Part shown: piece after piece, positions 1 to 7,968 of the stretch | How positions within the stretch are numbered: the stretch's first letter is position 1 | Layout of the letters: each line of letters starts with the position of its first letter | DNA from: Streptomyces sp. TLI_171 | GTDB taxonomy: Bacteria; Actinomycetota; Actinomycetes; Streptomycetales; Streptomycetaceae | Direction of reading: 5' to 3' | NCBI RefSeq assembly: GCF_003610255.1 | Contig: NZ_RAPS01000001.1 | Coordinates: 6,661,001-6,725,000 of the forward strand | DNA: 64,000 nucleotides | Translations under genes and position numbers: made by a program | The notes under the pieces: generated by a model | What the model was told of the DNA's origin: nothing | The model's input: the letters and a program-made list of their open reading frames with translations, nothing else | Database searches by the model: none

Positions 1-668
1 CCCAGGCCGACCGGTACCGGATCGACGCGCACTGCGGGCCCGGCGCCCGGGTCCGCCTCACCACCCAGGCCGCCACCAAGGTCCACCGGATGGAGCGGGA
101 CTACGCAAGCCAGCTCGTCCACCTCCGGGCCGAGGACGGCGCGTACCTGGAGTACCTGCCCGACCCGCTGATCCCGTTCCGCGGCGCCCGCTACCACCAG
201 CGCACCGCCGTCACCGCCGCGCCGGGCGCCACCGTCGTGCTCGGCGAGACCCTCACCGCCGGACGCCTGGCCCGCGGCGAACGCCACGCCTACGACGTCC
301 TCGCCACCGACCTGGAGATCGCCCGCCCCGACGGCACCCTGCTGGCCGTCGACACCCAGCGCCTGGCCCCGGGCAGCCGGCCGCACACCGTCACCGGCCC
401 CGCCGTGTTCGCCGGCCACGACCACCTCGCCACCCTCTACGTGGTCAGCGACCTGCGCCCCGCCGCCGAGATCGCCGACACCCTGCACCGGGCGCTGGAC
501 GGCCGCGGCCTGCTGCACGGCGTCTCCACCCTGCCCGAGGAGGCCGGGGCCTGGCTGCGCCTGCTGGAGGACAGCCCCGTCCGCACCGCCGCCGCCCTCA
601 CCACCGCCTGGCAGGCCGTCCGGCTGCTGCTCACCGGGCGGCCCGCACCCGACCTGCGCAAGACCTGA
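1..668 (+). CDS. ureD: Urease accessory protein UreD (C-terminal part)
   Basis: The reading frame is already open at the left edge (frame starting at base 3) and ends with TGA at 666-668, so only about the last 221 residues are present. They carry the UreD/UreH signature: a GPGARVRLTTQAATKV segment, a YASQ segment and an EYLPDPLIPFRGARY segment. UreD is the scaffold that binds urease apoprotein and, with UreF and UreG, delivers nickel to the active site in the cytoplasm. Its other urease genes should lie to the left of the window. Nothing in the visible part is broken. Confidence 0.9.
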   Translation, partial: QADRYRIDAHCGPGARVRLTTQAATKVHRMERDYASQLVHLRAEDGAYLEYLPDPLIPFRGARYHQRTAVTAAPGATVVLGETLTAGRLARGERHAYDVLATDLEIARPDGTLLAVDTQRLAPGSRPHTVTGPAVFAGHDHLATLYVVSDLRPAAEIADTLHRALDGRGLLHGVSTLPEEAGAWLRLLEDSPVRTAAALTTAWQAVRLLLTGRPAPDLRKT

Positions 669-1018
669 CCGCGGGGCGCCCGCTGAGGTCCCGTCAGACC
701 GCCCGGGCCCGTAGGCGGGCGGCGACGGCCGCCACGGCCAGCGCCGCCGCCGGGAACGGCCACGGCCCGGCCGCCGCACCCGACAGGCCCGCACCCAGCA
801 GGACGCAGCCCGTCGCGCCCGACAGCACCGACCCGAACGGCGGGTCTCCGGACCGCCGCCGGGCGGCGGAGAGGTGGTCACGCTCCGGATGGTGGCCCGG
901 GCGCCCGACGGCACGGTGACGGAGCGGTGGCCCGGCGGTGAACAGCCGCGCCGGGTAGCGTACGGCCCCGGAAAACAGAACGGGCAGGGAGCGCACGCTC
1001 TCCTGCCGTTATCCAATG
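669..1018. other. Gene-poor gap between ureD and the helR promoter
   Basis: I see no convincing gene here. A minus-strand frame ending at 694 encodes a short hydrophobic stretch resembling one or two membrane segments, but it lacks a start with a ribosome site. A plus-strand frame around 860-1022 reads like ordinary protein for some 40 residues but also lacks a plausible start. Either could be a remnant. Bases 684-696 (TGAGGTCCCGTCA) are an imperfect copy of a stop-codon palindrome found elsewhere in the window. Confidence 0.4.
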
Positions 1019-1053
1019 TATAGCGTACGGGGGGCCTTGCCGCAAGGCCCCCC
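1019..1053 (+). promoter_or_regulatory. Candidate promoter with rifamycin-associated element (RAE)
   Basis: Seen: a -10-like hexamer TATAGC at 1019-1024, followed at once by a perfect inverted repeat with 11-base arms, GGGGGGCCTTG (1029-1039) and CAAGGCCCCCC (1043-1053), around a CCG centre. It is the most regular palindrome upstream of the HelR-type helicase. Known: rifamycin-inducible genes of actinomycetes, including helR, carry an inverted-repeat RAE just downstream of the promoter, built around CTTG and CAAG half-sites. I infer that this is that element. It lies about 120 bases before the helR start. Confidence 0.7.
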
Positions 1054-1174
1054 CGATGCCGCACAATCGCTCATCTGAACCGGGGAACCCGCGCAAACAG
1101 CACAAACGGGGCAGACCGCGCGCAGCACGCGGACGGCGCGCGACCAACCCGGCAGCAGATCGGAGTCCTCACCC

Positions 1175-3337
1175 ATGAATCACCCGACGACCAGTGCCTT
1201 CGACCTGCCCGAGCGGCTCGCCGCCAAGGCCGACCCGGCCCTGATCGCCGCCGACGACCGGCACTTCGCCGACGTCGCCGCCACCCTGGAACGCGACATC
1301 GCCGAGCTGACCGAGCGCCTCGACCAGGTGCTCCGCAGCCCCGGCGGGGCCGGCCGGGCCGCCATGGACCGCGACAACGAAGTCCACCAGCTGTCCGCCC
1401 GGCTGCGCACCCTGCGCCGCTTCGGCTCCGACCTGTGCCTCGGCCGGATCGTCCACGCCGACGACCCCGAGCCGATCTACATCGGCCGCCTCGGCCTCGC
1501 CGACGGCGACGGCCGCCGCCTGCTGATCGACTGGCGCTCGCCCGCCGCCGAACCGTTCTTCGCCGCCACCCACGCCAACCCGATGGGCCTGGCCAGCCGC
1601 CGCCGCTACCGCTGGCAGCGCGGCGCGGTCGGCGACTACTGGGACGAGGTGTTCACCGCCGACGGGCTGGAGGGCCACGCCGCCCTCGACGACCAGTCCG
1701 CGTTCATCGCCAGCCTCGGCAGCTCCCGCTCCGAGCGGATGCGCGACGTCCTCGCCACCATCCAGGCCGACCAGGACGCCATCATCCGGGCCGGCTCGCG
1801 CGGCGCCCTGGTCGTCGACGGCGGCCCCGGCACCGGCAAGACCGTGGTCGCCCTGCACCGCACCGCCCACCTGCTGTACTCCGACCCGCGCCTCGGCCAC
1901 CGCAAGGGCGGCGTGCTGTTCGTCGGCCCGCACCAGCCGTACCTGGCGTACGTCGCCGACGTGCTGCCCAGCCTCGGCGAGGAGGGCGTGCAGACCTGCA
2001 CCCTGCGAGACCTGCTGCCGGAGGGCGCCGCCGTCGCCCCCGAACCCGACCCCGAGGTGGCCCGGCTGAAGGCCGCCGCCGGCATGGTGCACGCGATCGA
2101 GAAGGCCGTCGCCGTGTACGAGGAGCCGCCCGCCGAGGGCCGCAAGCTCTCCACCGACTGGTACGACCTGTGGGTCGACCCGGAGGACTGGGCCGAGGCG
2201 TTCGCCGCCCCCGGCCCCGGCACCCCGCACAACGAGGCCCGCGAGCAGATCCTCGAGGAGCTCATCACCATCCTGCTGGAGAAGAACGCCGACTCCCTCG
2301 ACGACGAGGACGGCATCTCGCCCGAGATGCTGCGCCGCGCGCTGCGCAAGGACGGCGAGCTGCTCGGAGCGCTGCGCCGGGCCTGGCCGATCCTCGAACC
2401 CACCGACCTGGTCGGTGACCTGTGGACCGTCCCCGCCTACCTGCGGCTGTGCGCGCCCTGGCTGGACCGCGAGCAGATCCGCGCCCTGCAGCGCGCCGAG
2501 CCGGCCGCCTGGACGCTCTCCGACCTGCCGCTGCTGGACGCCGCCCGCCGCCGCCTCGGCGACACCGACGCCGACCGCCGCCAGCGCGCCCACAAGGCCC
2601 GCCTGGCGGCCGAACGCGAACTGATGGACGGCGTGGTCGACCACCTGCTGGACGCCGACGACGACGGCGAGGGGGCGCTCACCATGCTGCGCGGCGCCGA
2701 CCTGCGCGACGCGCTGATCGACCACTCCGACCCGGAGCCGGTCGACCCCGACCTGCTGGCCGGCCCGTTCGCGCACATCGTGGTCGACGAGGCGCAGGAA
2801 CTCACCGACGCCGAGTGGCAGATGCTGATCGCCCGCTGCCCGTCCCGGTCGTTCACCATCGTCGGCGACCGCGCCCAGGCCCGGCACGGCTTCACCGAGT
2901 CCTGGACGGAGCGCCTGGAGCGGGCCGGCCTGGACCGGACCACCCTCACCTCACTGAGCGTCAACTACCGCACCCCCGAGGAGGTGATGGCCGAGGCCGA
3001 GCCGGTGATCCGGGCCGCGCTCCCCGACGCCAACGTCCCCACCTCGATCCGCCGCAGCGGGCTGCCCGTGCTGCACGGCGTCCCCGCCGACCGGGACGCG
3101 GTCCTCGCCGACTGGCTGGCCGCCCACCCCGAGGGCACCGCCTGCGTGATCGGCGACCCCGGCTTCGCCGGGCTGCCGCGGGTCCGCTCGCTCAGCCCCG
3201 AGCTGGTCAAGGGCCTGGAGTTCGACTTCGTGGTGCTGGTCGACCCGGAGAAGTTCGGCGAGGGCATCGAGGGCGCCGTCGACCGGTACGTGGCGATGAC
3301 CCGCGCCACCGGGCAGCTGGCGATCCTGCGCGGCTGA
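1175..3337 (+). CDS. helR: HelR-type RNA polymerase-recycling ATPase (UvrD/HelD superfamily)
   Basis: This 720-residue protein has an N-terminal charged, coiled-coil-like segment (about residues 25-70). A superfamily 1 Walker A (GPGTGKT, about 216-222), a Walker B region (VVDEAQEL, about 536-543), an NYRTP motif (about 597) and a C-terminal VAMTRATGQL motif VI follow. This is the layout of HelD/HelR proteins, which bind RNA polymerase rather than unwinding DNA. HelR displaces rifamycin from RNA polymerase and confers tolerance. The candidate RAE upstream fits HelR better than a general HelD. It is a single gene. Its TGA is part of a TGACGGGCCGTCA palindrome. Confidence 0.82.
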   Translation: MNHPTTSAFDLPERLAAKADPALIAADDRHFADVAATLERDIAELTERLDQVLRSPGGAGRAAMDRDNEVHQLSARLRTLRRFGSDLCLGRIVHADDPEPIYIGRLGLADGDGRRLLIDWRSPAAEPFFAATHANPMGLASRRRYRWQRGAVGDYWDEVFTADGLEGHAALDDQSAFIASLGSSRSERMRDVLATIQADQDAIIRAGSRGALVVDGGPGTGKTVVALHRTAHLLYSDPRLGHRKGGVLFVGPHQPYLAYVADVLPSLGEEGVQTCTLRDLLPEGAAVAPEPDPEVARLKAAAGMVHAIEKAVAVYEEPPAEGRKLSTDWYDLWVDPEDWAEAFAAPGPGTPHNEAREQILEELITILLEKNADSLDDEDGISPEMLRRALRKDGELLGALRRAWPILEPTDLVGDLWTVPAYLRLCAPWLDREQIRALQRAEPAAWTLSDLPLLDAARRRLGDTDADRRQRAHKARLAAERELMDGVVDHLLDADDDGEGALTMLRGADLRDALIDHSDPEPVDPDLLAGPFAHIVVDEAQELTDAEWQMLIARCPSRSFTIVGDRAQARHGFTESWTERLERAGLDRTTLTSLSVNYRTPEEVMAEAEPVIRAALPDANVPTSIRRSGLPVLHGVPADRDAVLADWLAAHPEGTACVIGDPGFAGLPRVRSLSPELVKGLEFDFVVLVDPEKFGEGIEGAVDRYVAMTRATGQLAILRG

Positions 3338-3347
3338 CGGGCCGTCA
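3335..3347. repeat. Stop-codon palindrome TGACGGGCCGTCA
   Basis: Six-base arms TGACGG and CCGTCA flank a single G. The first three bases are the helR stop codon. The last three read TGA on the other strand, where they close the frame of the decayed minus-strand remnant. Related copies occur at 10548-10560, 36282-36294, 40560-40572 and 52657-52669, always starting with a gene's TGA. Confidence 0.6.
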
Positions 3348-3640
3348 GGGGCTGCGGCTCGGTCCACCGCCTCCGGGTGGGTGAGCCGCAGCTCCTCGAT
3401 GTCCAGCCGGGTCTCCAGCGCCACCAGCACCGTGTCGTCGATCCGGCGCTCGGCGCGCAGCCGCACCAGCGCGGCGCGGTGTCCTGCCGGCCGCGCTCCG
3501 AGGCGTCCGGGGCGTCGCGGCGGTCAGGTCGGCCAGTGCCGTCTCGAACTCGCGGCGCACCCGGTCGACCAGTTCGTCGTCCGCGCCGACCTCCGCGGCC
3601 GGCCGTCGCGCTCGACCACGAAGCAGCCGAAGCACCGGCC
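3345..3640 (-). pseudogene. Decayed C-terminal fragment, possibly of a Na+/H+ antiporter
   Basis: On the minus strand one frame reads ADDELVDRVRREFETALADL (about 3525-3600) and a neighbouring frame reads RLRAERRIDDTVLVALETRL followed by DIEELRL (about 3390-3466). The second block resembles the extreme C-terminus of NhaP-type cation antiporters (leucine/arginine-rich, IDD, then LDxEE). The two blocks lie in different frames and no membrane domain exists upstream, so I read this as a frameshifted, truncated remnant. The assignment rests on short motifs. The remaining bases up to 3885 hold nothing I recognise. Confidence 0.35.
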
Positions 3641-3885
3641 CGGCACCTCGTGCATGGTGCGTTCCGGTTCCTCGCGCGGGTGGGCGCCGCCGGGGGAGGA
3701 GAGCAGCGGGCCTGCGATGCGAGCAGCACCGGCCGCGCCGTGGCCGACTCCCCTGCGGCGGAGGGGAACGCCCGGGCGACGGAGGACGGCCCGGCAGGTG
3801 ACGGGCGTCGGGACAGCGCGTCTCTTTCGGACGGCACACCCCCGAAGGCCCGGGAAACCCGGACTGTTCTGGCACACTCGGCCTC

Positions 3886-4263
3886 ATGTCCGAGCTGCCC
3901 GCCCACGAGGTGCGCGAGTACGACCAGTACGGCGATCCGATCGCGGTCCGCTGGGAGGCGCTGCGCGCCTTCGCCGCGGGCCAACGGGGCGCGGACGCAC
4001 GGGAGTTCGTCGAGGCCGCGTACGCCCAGCCGCGGCTGCGCGCACTGTCGCCCGGCCGGGCCATGTACTGGATCACCTTCAGCCGCCGGGCCGCCCCGCC
4101 GATCTGCGCCGACCTGCCGCGGGTCCGCGCGCACGGCGGCGACCGGTTCGCCGTGCACCTCGCGGACGGCCGGGTGCACGAGGGCCACGGCGCCGCCGCC
4201 ACCGTCGCCCTGGTCCTGCAGCACCTGCCCGAGGACGCCGTCCCGGCCCCGCGCGGGGGGTGA
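3886..4263 (+). CDS. DUF6193-like hypothetical protein
   Basis: This is a 125-residue soluble protein without signal peptide or membrane segment. The arrangement 'DPI.VRWEALR ... VEAAYAQPRLR ... ITFSRR ... VALVLQHLP' resembles proteins annotated as DUF6193 (a family named from natural-product clusters), whose biochemical role is not known to me. The ATG at 3886 has no strong ribosome site. It stands alone, 67 bases before the formyltransferase gene on the same strand. I am fairly confident it is a gene and less so about the family. Confidence 0.6.
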   Translation: MSELPAHEVREYDQYGDPIAVRWEALRAFAAGQRGADAREFVEAAYAQPRLRALSPGRAMYWITFSRRAAPPICADLPRVRAHGGDRFAVHLADGRVHEGHGAAATVALVLQHLPEDAVPAPRGG

Positions 4264-4330
4264 ACGCGGCCGTTCACCCGCCGGGCGGGGACGCGGTGCG
4301 CCGCCCCCGCCGCTCGGTGAGGGTGGAGGC

Positions 4331-5197
4331 ATGCGAATCACCGTGTGCACCAAGCGCGACCTGCCCGGATGCGTGGCGCTGAACCACCTGCTGCCGGGGC
4401 TGGCCGGGCACCGGGTGCAGGTGCTGACGTCCGGGCCGGCCCGCCCGGACGAGGACCGGGCGCCCGAACTCGCCGCGCTGCGGCGGTTCGAACGGGACCT
4501 GCCGGACCGGGTGGTGTTCCCCGCCCTCGACCGGCTCGCCGAACCGCCCGGCCGGCTGCTGACCTTCCACCACCTCGGCCGCCGCCACGGCGTGGAGTGC
4601 CGCCCGGTGGAGGAGATCAACGACGGTGAGGGCCTGCGCGAACTGACCGCGTTCCGGCCCGACCTGATCCTCGCGGTCCGGTTCGGCCTGATCCTCCGCG
4701 AGGCGGCGCTGGCCGTTCCCCGGCTCGGTGCCCTCAACGTCCACCCCGGCGAACTCCCGCGCTACGCCGGCCTGTTCGCGCCGTTCTGGACGATGCTCGA
4801 CGGCCGCGCGACGATCGGCTGCACCGTCCACCGGATCGACCGCGGCGTGGACACCGGCCCGGTCCTGGCCGCCGGCCGACTGCCCGTCGACCCGGCCCGC
4901 TCGCTCGCCTGGCACGTCGCCCACACCTACCCCGTGGGCATCGCCGCGCTCCTGCGCCTGCTGCCCGGCCTCCTCGCCGGGCGCCCCGTCCCGGCCGTGC
5001 GCCAGGACCGCGCCCTGCGTCACTACCGCTCGCTGCCCGGCCCGGCGGACCTCGCCGCCTTCCGCGCCCGCGGCCTGCGCCTGGTCGACCAGAGCGACCA
5101 CCACACCCTGCTGGGCCCGTTCACCGCGCCCGCCGACGGCCCGGTCGGCGACGGGCTCCCCGCACCTGACGGGGCGTCGGGCCCGGGCGGGGTCTGA
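4331..5197 (+). CDS. Formyltransferase family protein
   Basis: This 288-residue cytoplasmic enzyme is related to methionyl-tRNA and sugar formyltransferases. It contains the formyl-group transfer motif LNVHPGELPRYAG (about residues 133-145), supplying the Asn and His, and the downstream HRIDRGVDTGPV (about 166-177), supplying the Asp. These three residues form the catalytic set of N10-formyltetrahydrofolate-dependent enzymes. It is shorter than methionyl-tRNA formyltransferase and lacks an obvious C-terminal tRNA-binding domain, so the substrate is probably a small molecule or amino sugar. The ATG at 4331 follows a GGAGG ribosome site. No partner gene is adjacent. Confidence 0.72.
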   Translation: MRITVCTKRDLPGCVALNHLLPGLAGHRVQVLTSGPARPDEDRAPELAALRRFERDLPDRVVFPALDRLAEPPGRLLTFHHLGRRHGVECRPVEEINDGEGLRELTAFRPDLILAVRFGLILREAALAVPRLGALNVHPGELPRYAGLFAPFWTMLDGRATIGCTVHRIDRGVDTGPVLAAGRLPVDPARSLAWHVAHTYPVGIAALLRLLPGLLAGRPVPAVRQDRALRHYRSLPGPADLAAFRARGLRLVDQSDHHTLLGPFTAPADGPVGDGLPAPDGASGPGGV

Positions 5198-5239
5198 TCG
5201 TCCGAGGGGCGGCGGAGCCGGGCGGCGGGCGACGCGGCG

Positions 5240-5782
5240 TCAGAGGGATTCCGCGGTCCAGCCGGTGGCGGTGCGGGTGTAGCGCAGGCGGCGGTGGCGG
5301 CGGTCCGGGCTCGCCTGCCAGAACTCGACGCCGGTCGGGTGCAGCGCGTAGCAGTGCAGCTCGGGCGCGGAGGTCCGGCAGCCGGGGGAGGGGCGGACGG
5401 GGCCGCGCAGCCGCACCTGGCGGCCCTGCGGCGGCCAGTACGCGGTGAGGGCGGCGTCGGGGCGGGCGGTGAACTGGCGGGCCTTGGGGGAGTCCGGCTC
5501 GGTCCAGAAGTGGCAGGCTGCGGTGGCGGGTTCGACGTCGCGCAGGACCAGCACCCGGGCGTCCGGGCCGCCGTCGGCGGCCACCGTGGAGAGCGTGACC
5601 ACCTGGGCGTCCGGGGAGCCGGCGGCGAGCGCGTCCAGCAGCCAGGCCGTGAGCAGCTCCGCCGGGTGCGCGGGCGCGTCGGCGGGGTCCAGCGGCGGGT
5701 AGTGGTCGGCGGCCAGCACCGGGTGGGCGAGCAGCGCCCGGACCAGCGGGCCGGGCTCGGGGTCGGTCGTGCGTGCGGTCAA
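5240..5782 (-). CDS. Pyridoxamine 5'-phosphate oxidase family flavoprotein
   Basis: At 180 residues this protein follows the PdxH split-barrel pattern: TLSTVAADGGPDARVLVLRD binding the flavin phosphate, a FWTEPDSPKARQFTARPDAAL segment, a YWPPQGRQVRLRGPV strand, and the C-terminal EFWQASPDR typical of the oxidase C-terminal region. It probably binds FMN. It is shorter than classical PdxH, so B6 oxidase activity is not assured. The start is TTG at 5780-5782, chosen because AGGGAG lies seven bases upstream. It is divergent from the hydrolase operon at 5941 and shares a 158-base regulatory gap with it. Confidence 0.75.
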   Translation of the reverse strand: MTARTTDPEPGPLVRALLAHPVLAADHYPPLDPADAPAHPAELLTAWLLDALAAGSPDAQVVTLSTVAADGGPDARVLVLRDVEPATAACHFWTEPDSPKARQFTARPDAALTAYWPPQGRQVRLRGPVRPSPGCRTSAPELHCYALHPTGVEFWQASPDRRHRRLRYTRTATGWTAESL

Positions 5783-5822
5783 GGCGTCTCCCTGGATGGC
5801 TCGCCCTCACCCTATCGAGCGG

Positions 5823-5846
5823 CTTATTAGACTCGATGTTGATAAG
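5823..5846. promoter_or_regulatory. Possible operator in divergent promoter region
   Basis: CTTAT (5823-5827) and ATAAG (5842-5846) form a spaced inverted repeat in the only AT-richer stretch between the divergent genes at 5782 and 5941. No dedicated regulator gene is adjacent, so the assignment is weak. Confidence 0.25.
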
Positions 5847-5940
5847 ACTGGTCGAACCCCTTGTCCAGCCCACTACCCGCGAGTAGTTTGCCGGTGTGCC
5901 CACCGGTCACCCGTCCGTCCGCACGCAAGGAGGCACTCCC

Positions 5941-6831
5941 ATGCCCCGCCCCACCCCGCCCCCCACCGTGCACGACAGCCTCGTCCTCGAACCGCGCGAC
6001 GTGCACTTCGACTGGTCCCGGCTGCCGCTGCACTGGATTCCCGACGAGCCGATGGCCACCCACACCATCAACGTCCTGCACCTGCTGCTCCCCGAAGGCG
6101 AACGCTGGTTCGTCAAGGTGTTCAAGGAAGCCCTGCCGATGATCCGCGACGAGCAGCTCCGCGAGGAGGTGCTCGGCTTCATCGGCCAGGAGGCGATCCA
6201 CGCCGAGGCCCACCAGGAGGTCCTCGACCACCTGCTCGGGCAGGGCCTCGACCCGCGGCCGTACGTCCGCCAGGTCAGCTGGCTGTTCCGCCGGGTCCTC
6301 GGCGACAAGCCCGGGCTGAGCGCCCGTCAGCGCCGCGAGAACATCATCGAACGGGTCGCCTTCGTCGCCGCGATCGAGCACTTCACCGCCTTCCTCGGCA
6401 AGTGGGCCCTCAACTCGCCCGGACTCGACCGCGCCAAGGCCGACCCCACCATGCTCGACCTGCTCCGCTGGCACGGCGCCGAGGAGGTCGAACACCGCAG
6501 CGTCGCCTACGACCTGATGCGCCACCTCGACCCCGGCTACCTGCGCCGCGTCCGCGGCATGTTCGTCTCCGGCCCGCTCCTGGTCCACCTCTGGATCCGC
6601 GGCGCCCGCTTCATGCTCGCCGCCGACCCCTCGCTCGGCGGCGCCCTCGCCCCCACCTGGCGCGACGCCCGGCGGGCGGCCCGCCGCGGCCTGCTCCCCG
6701 AGCCGGTCCGCTTCGTCCGCTCCGCCCTGCGCTACTTCGGCCCGGGCTACCACCCCACCAAGGAGGGCAGCTCCTCCCAGGCCCTCGCCTACCTCGCCAC
6801 CTCGCCCGCGGCCCGCGCCGCCGCGCACTGA
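5941..6831 (+). CDS. Predicted metal-dependent hydrolase (PF10118-type)
   Basis: This protein has 296 residues. The ATG at 5941 is preferred over an in-frame ATG 45 bases upstream because AAGGAGG lies directly before it. Three ExxH-like clusters are visible: GQEAIHAEAHQE (about 82-93), AIEHF (about 145-149) and GAEEVEHR (about 178-185). They are spaced as in helical, ferritin-like di-metal proteins. The family is annotated 'predicted metal-dependent hydrolase' without a settled substrate. It is the first gene of a run of four with a PDR-type reductase next, which could supply electrons to a diiron centre. That would argue for an oxygenase rather than a hydrolase (inference). Confidence 0.75.
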   Translation: MPRPTPPPTVHDSLVLEPRDVHFDWSRLPLHWIPDEPMATHTINVLHLLLPEGERWFVKVFKEALPMIRDEQLREEVLGFIGQEAIHAEAHQEVLDHLLGQGLDPRPYVRQVSWLFRRVLGDKPGLSARQRRENIIERVAFVAAIEHFTAFLGKWALNSPGLDRAKADPTMLDLLRWHGAEEVEHRSVAYDLMRHLDPGYLRRVRGMFVSGPLLVHLWIRGARFMLAADPSLGGALAPTWRDARRAARRGLLPEPVRFVRSALRYFGPGYHPTKEGSSSQALAYLATSPAARAAAH

Positions 6832-6879
6832 GGAACCCGCCGCCCCCCGACCACCCGCACGAATCGGAGCCGCTGTCCC

Positions 6880-7965
6880 ATGGATCTCGAAACCCCGCCG
6901 CCGGACCTGTACGGACGCCCGCGGGCGGACCGGTTCTTCGAGCGGCTGACCGCCTTCGGCGACTGGTACAGCCCGGCGCTGGGGCGCCCCGGGCTGCGGC
7001 GCAGCCCGCGGCGGCCCCAGGCACGGGCGGTGCCGCCGCTGCACCTCGTGGTGGCCTCGCACGAGGCGGTGGCCGAGGGCGTGGTGGAGCTGCGGCTGGC
7101 GGACCCGTCGGGCGGGATGCTGCCGGCCTGGCAGCCGGGCGCGCGAGTGCAGGTGACGCTGCCGTCCGGACGCGAGCGCCACTACTCGCTGTGCGGCGAG
7201 GTCGCCGACCGGCACGTCTACCGGATCGCGGTGCGCCGGGTCGCGGACGGCGGCGGCGGCAGCGTCGAGATCCACGACGAGCTGCACGTCGGGGTCCGGC
7301 TGCGGGTGCGCCGCCCGCGCAACGGCTTCGCCTTCTGCGGGGAGCAGAAGGTGCTGTTCCTGGCCGGCGGCATCGGGATCACGCCGCTGCTGCCGATGGC
7401 CCGGGCCGCCCAGCACGCGGGCCTGGACTGGCGGCTGGTGCACACCGGCCGCACCGCCGGGGCGCTGCCGTTCACGGCGGAGCTGAAGGCGCTCGACCCG
7501 AACCGGGTGGAGATCCGCACCGACGACGAGCACGGGCTCCCGGACGCCGCCGAGCTGCTGGCCCGCGCCCCGCGCGGGGCGGCGGTGTACGTGTGCGGCC
7601 CGGCGCCGATGCTGGCGGCGGTCCAGCGCGCGCTGGACGCCTCGCCGGCCGCCTCGCTGCACTTCGAGCGGTTCGGCGCGGCGCCGATCCTGGACGGACG
7701 GCCGTTCACCGTCCGGCTCGGCGCCGGCGGCGAGGAGCTGACCGTCCCCGCGGACCGCTCCGCGCTGGACGTGGCGCGCGAACTGAGGCCCGACCTGCCG
7801 TACTCGTGCAAGCAGGGCTTCTGCGGGACCTGCGTGCTCACGGTGGCGTCGGGGACGCCCGAGCACCGCGACCGCAGGCTGACCGAGGAGCAGCGGGCCG
7901 CCGGCCTGATGCTGCCGTGCGTGTCCCGGGCCGCCGAGGGCGAGACCCTCGAACTGGAGGTGTAG
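6880..7965 (+). CDS. PDR/VanB-type flavin reductase with C-terminal 2Fe-2S ferredoxin domain
   Basis: This 361-residue electron-transfer protein has a flavin-binding RHYSLCGE motif (about 98-105), a NAD(P)H-binding GGIGITPLLPMA (about 162-173), CGPAPML (about 239-245), and a C-terminal plant-type ferredoxin domain. That domain has cysteines in SCKQGFCGTC (about 309-318) and LPCVS (about 346-350). This is the domain order of phthalate dioxygenase reductases. The extra N-terminal 45 residues are charged and lack a known domain. It sits 48 bases after the metal-dependent hydrolase gene and three bases before the M24 gene, so it is probably co-transcribed with both. It may reduce a partner oxygenase such as the upstream protein. 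Confidence 0.85.
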   Translation: MDLETPPPDLYGRPRADRFFERLTAFGDWYSPALGRPGLRRSPRRPQARAVPPLHLVVASHEAVAEGVVELRLADPSGGMLPAWQPGARVQVTLPSGRERHYSLCGEVADRHVYRIAVRRVADGGGGSVEIHDELHVGVRLRVRRPRNGFAFCGEQKVLFLAGGIGITPLLPMARAAQHAGLDWRLVHTGRTAGALPFTAELKALDPNRVEIRTDDEHGLPDAAELLARAPRGAAVYVCGPAPMLAAVQRALDASPAASLHFERFGAAPILDGRPFTVRLGAGGEELTVPADRSALDVARELRPDLPYSCKQGFCGTCVLTVASGTPEHRDRRLTEEQRAAGLMLPCVSRAAEGETLELEV

Positions 7966-7968
7966 TCG

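Noticed and set aside
694..996. Possible 100-residue minus-strand membrane protein
   Set aside because: Only the last 45 residues look protein-like and there is no start with a ribosome site; kept only as a note on the gap.
1169..2887. Long open frame of 572 codons on the minus strand
   Set aside because: It lies fully opposite helR and is Gly/Val/Gln/Arg-rich without motifs; a mirror of high-GC coding sequence.
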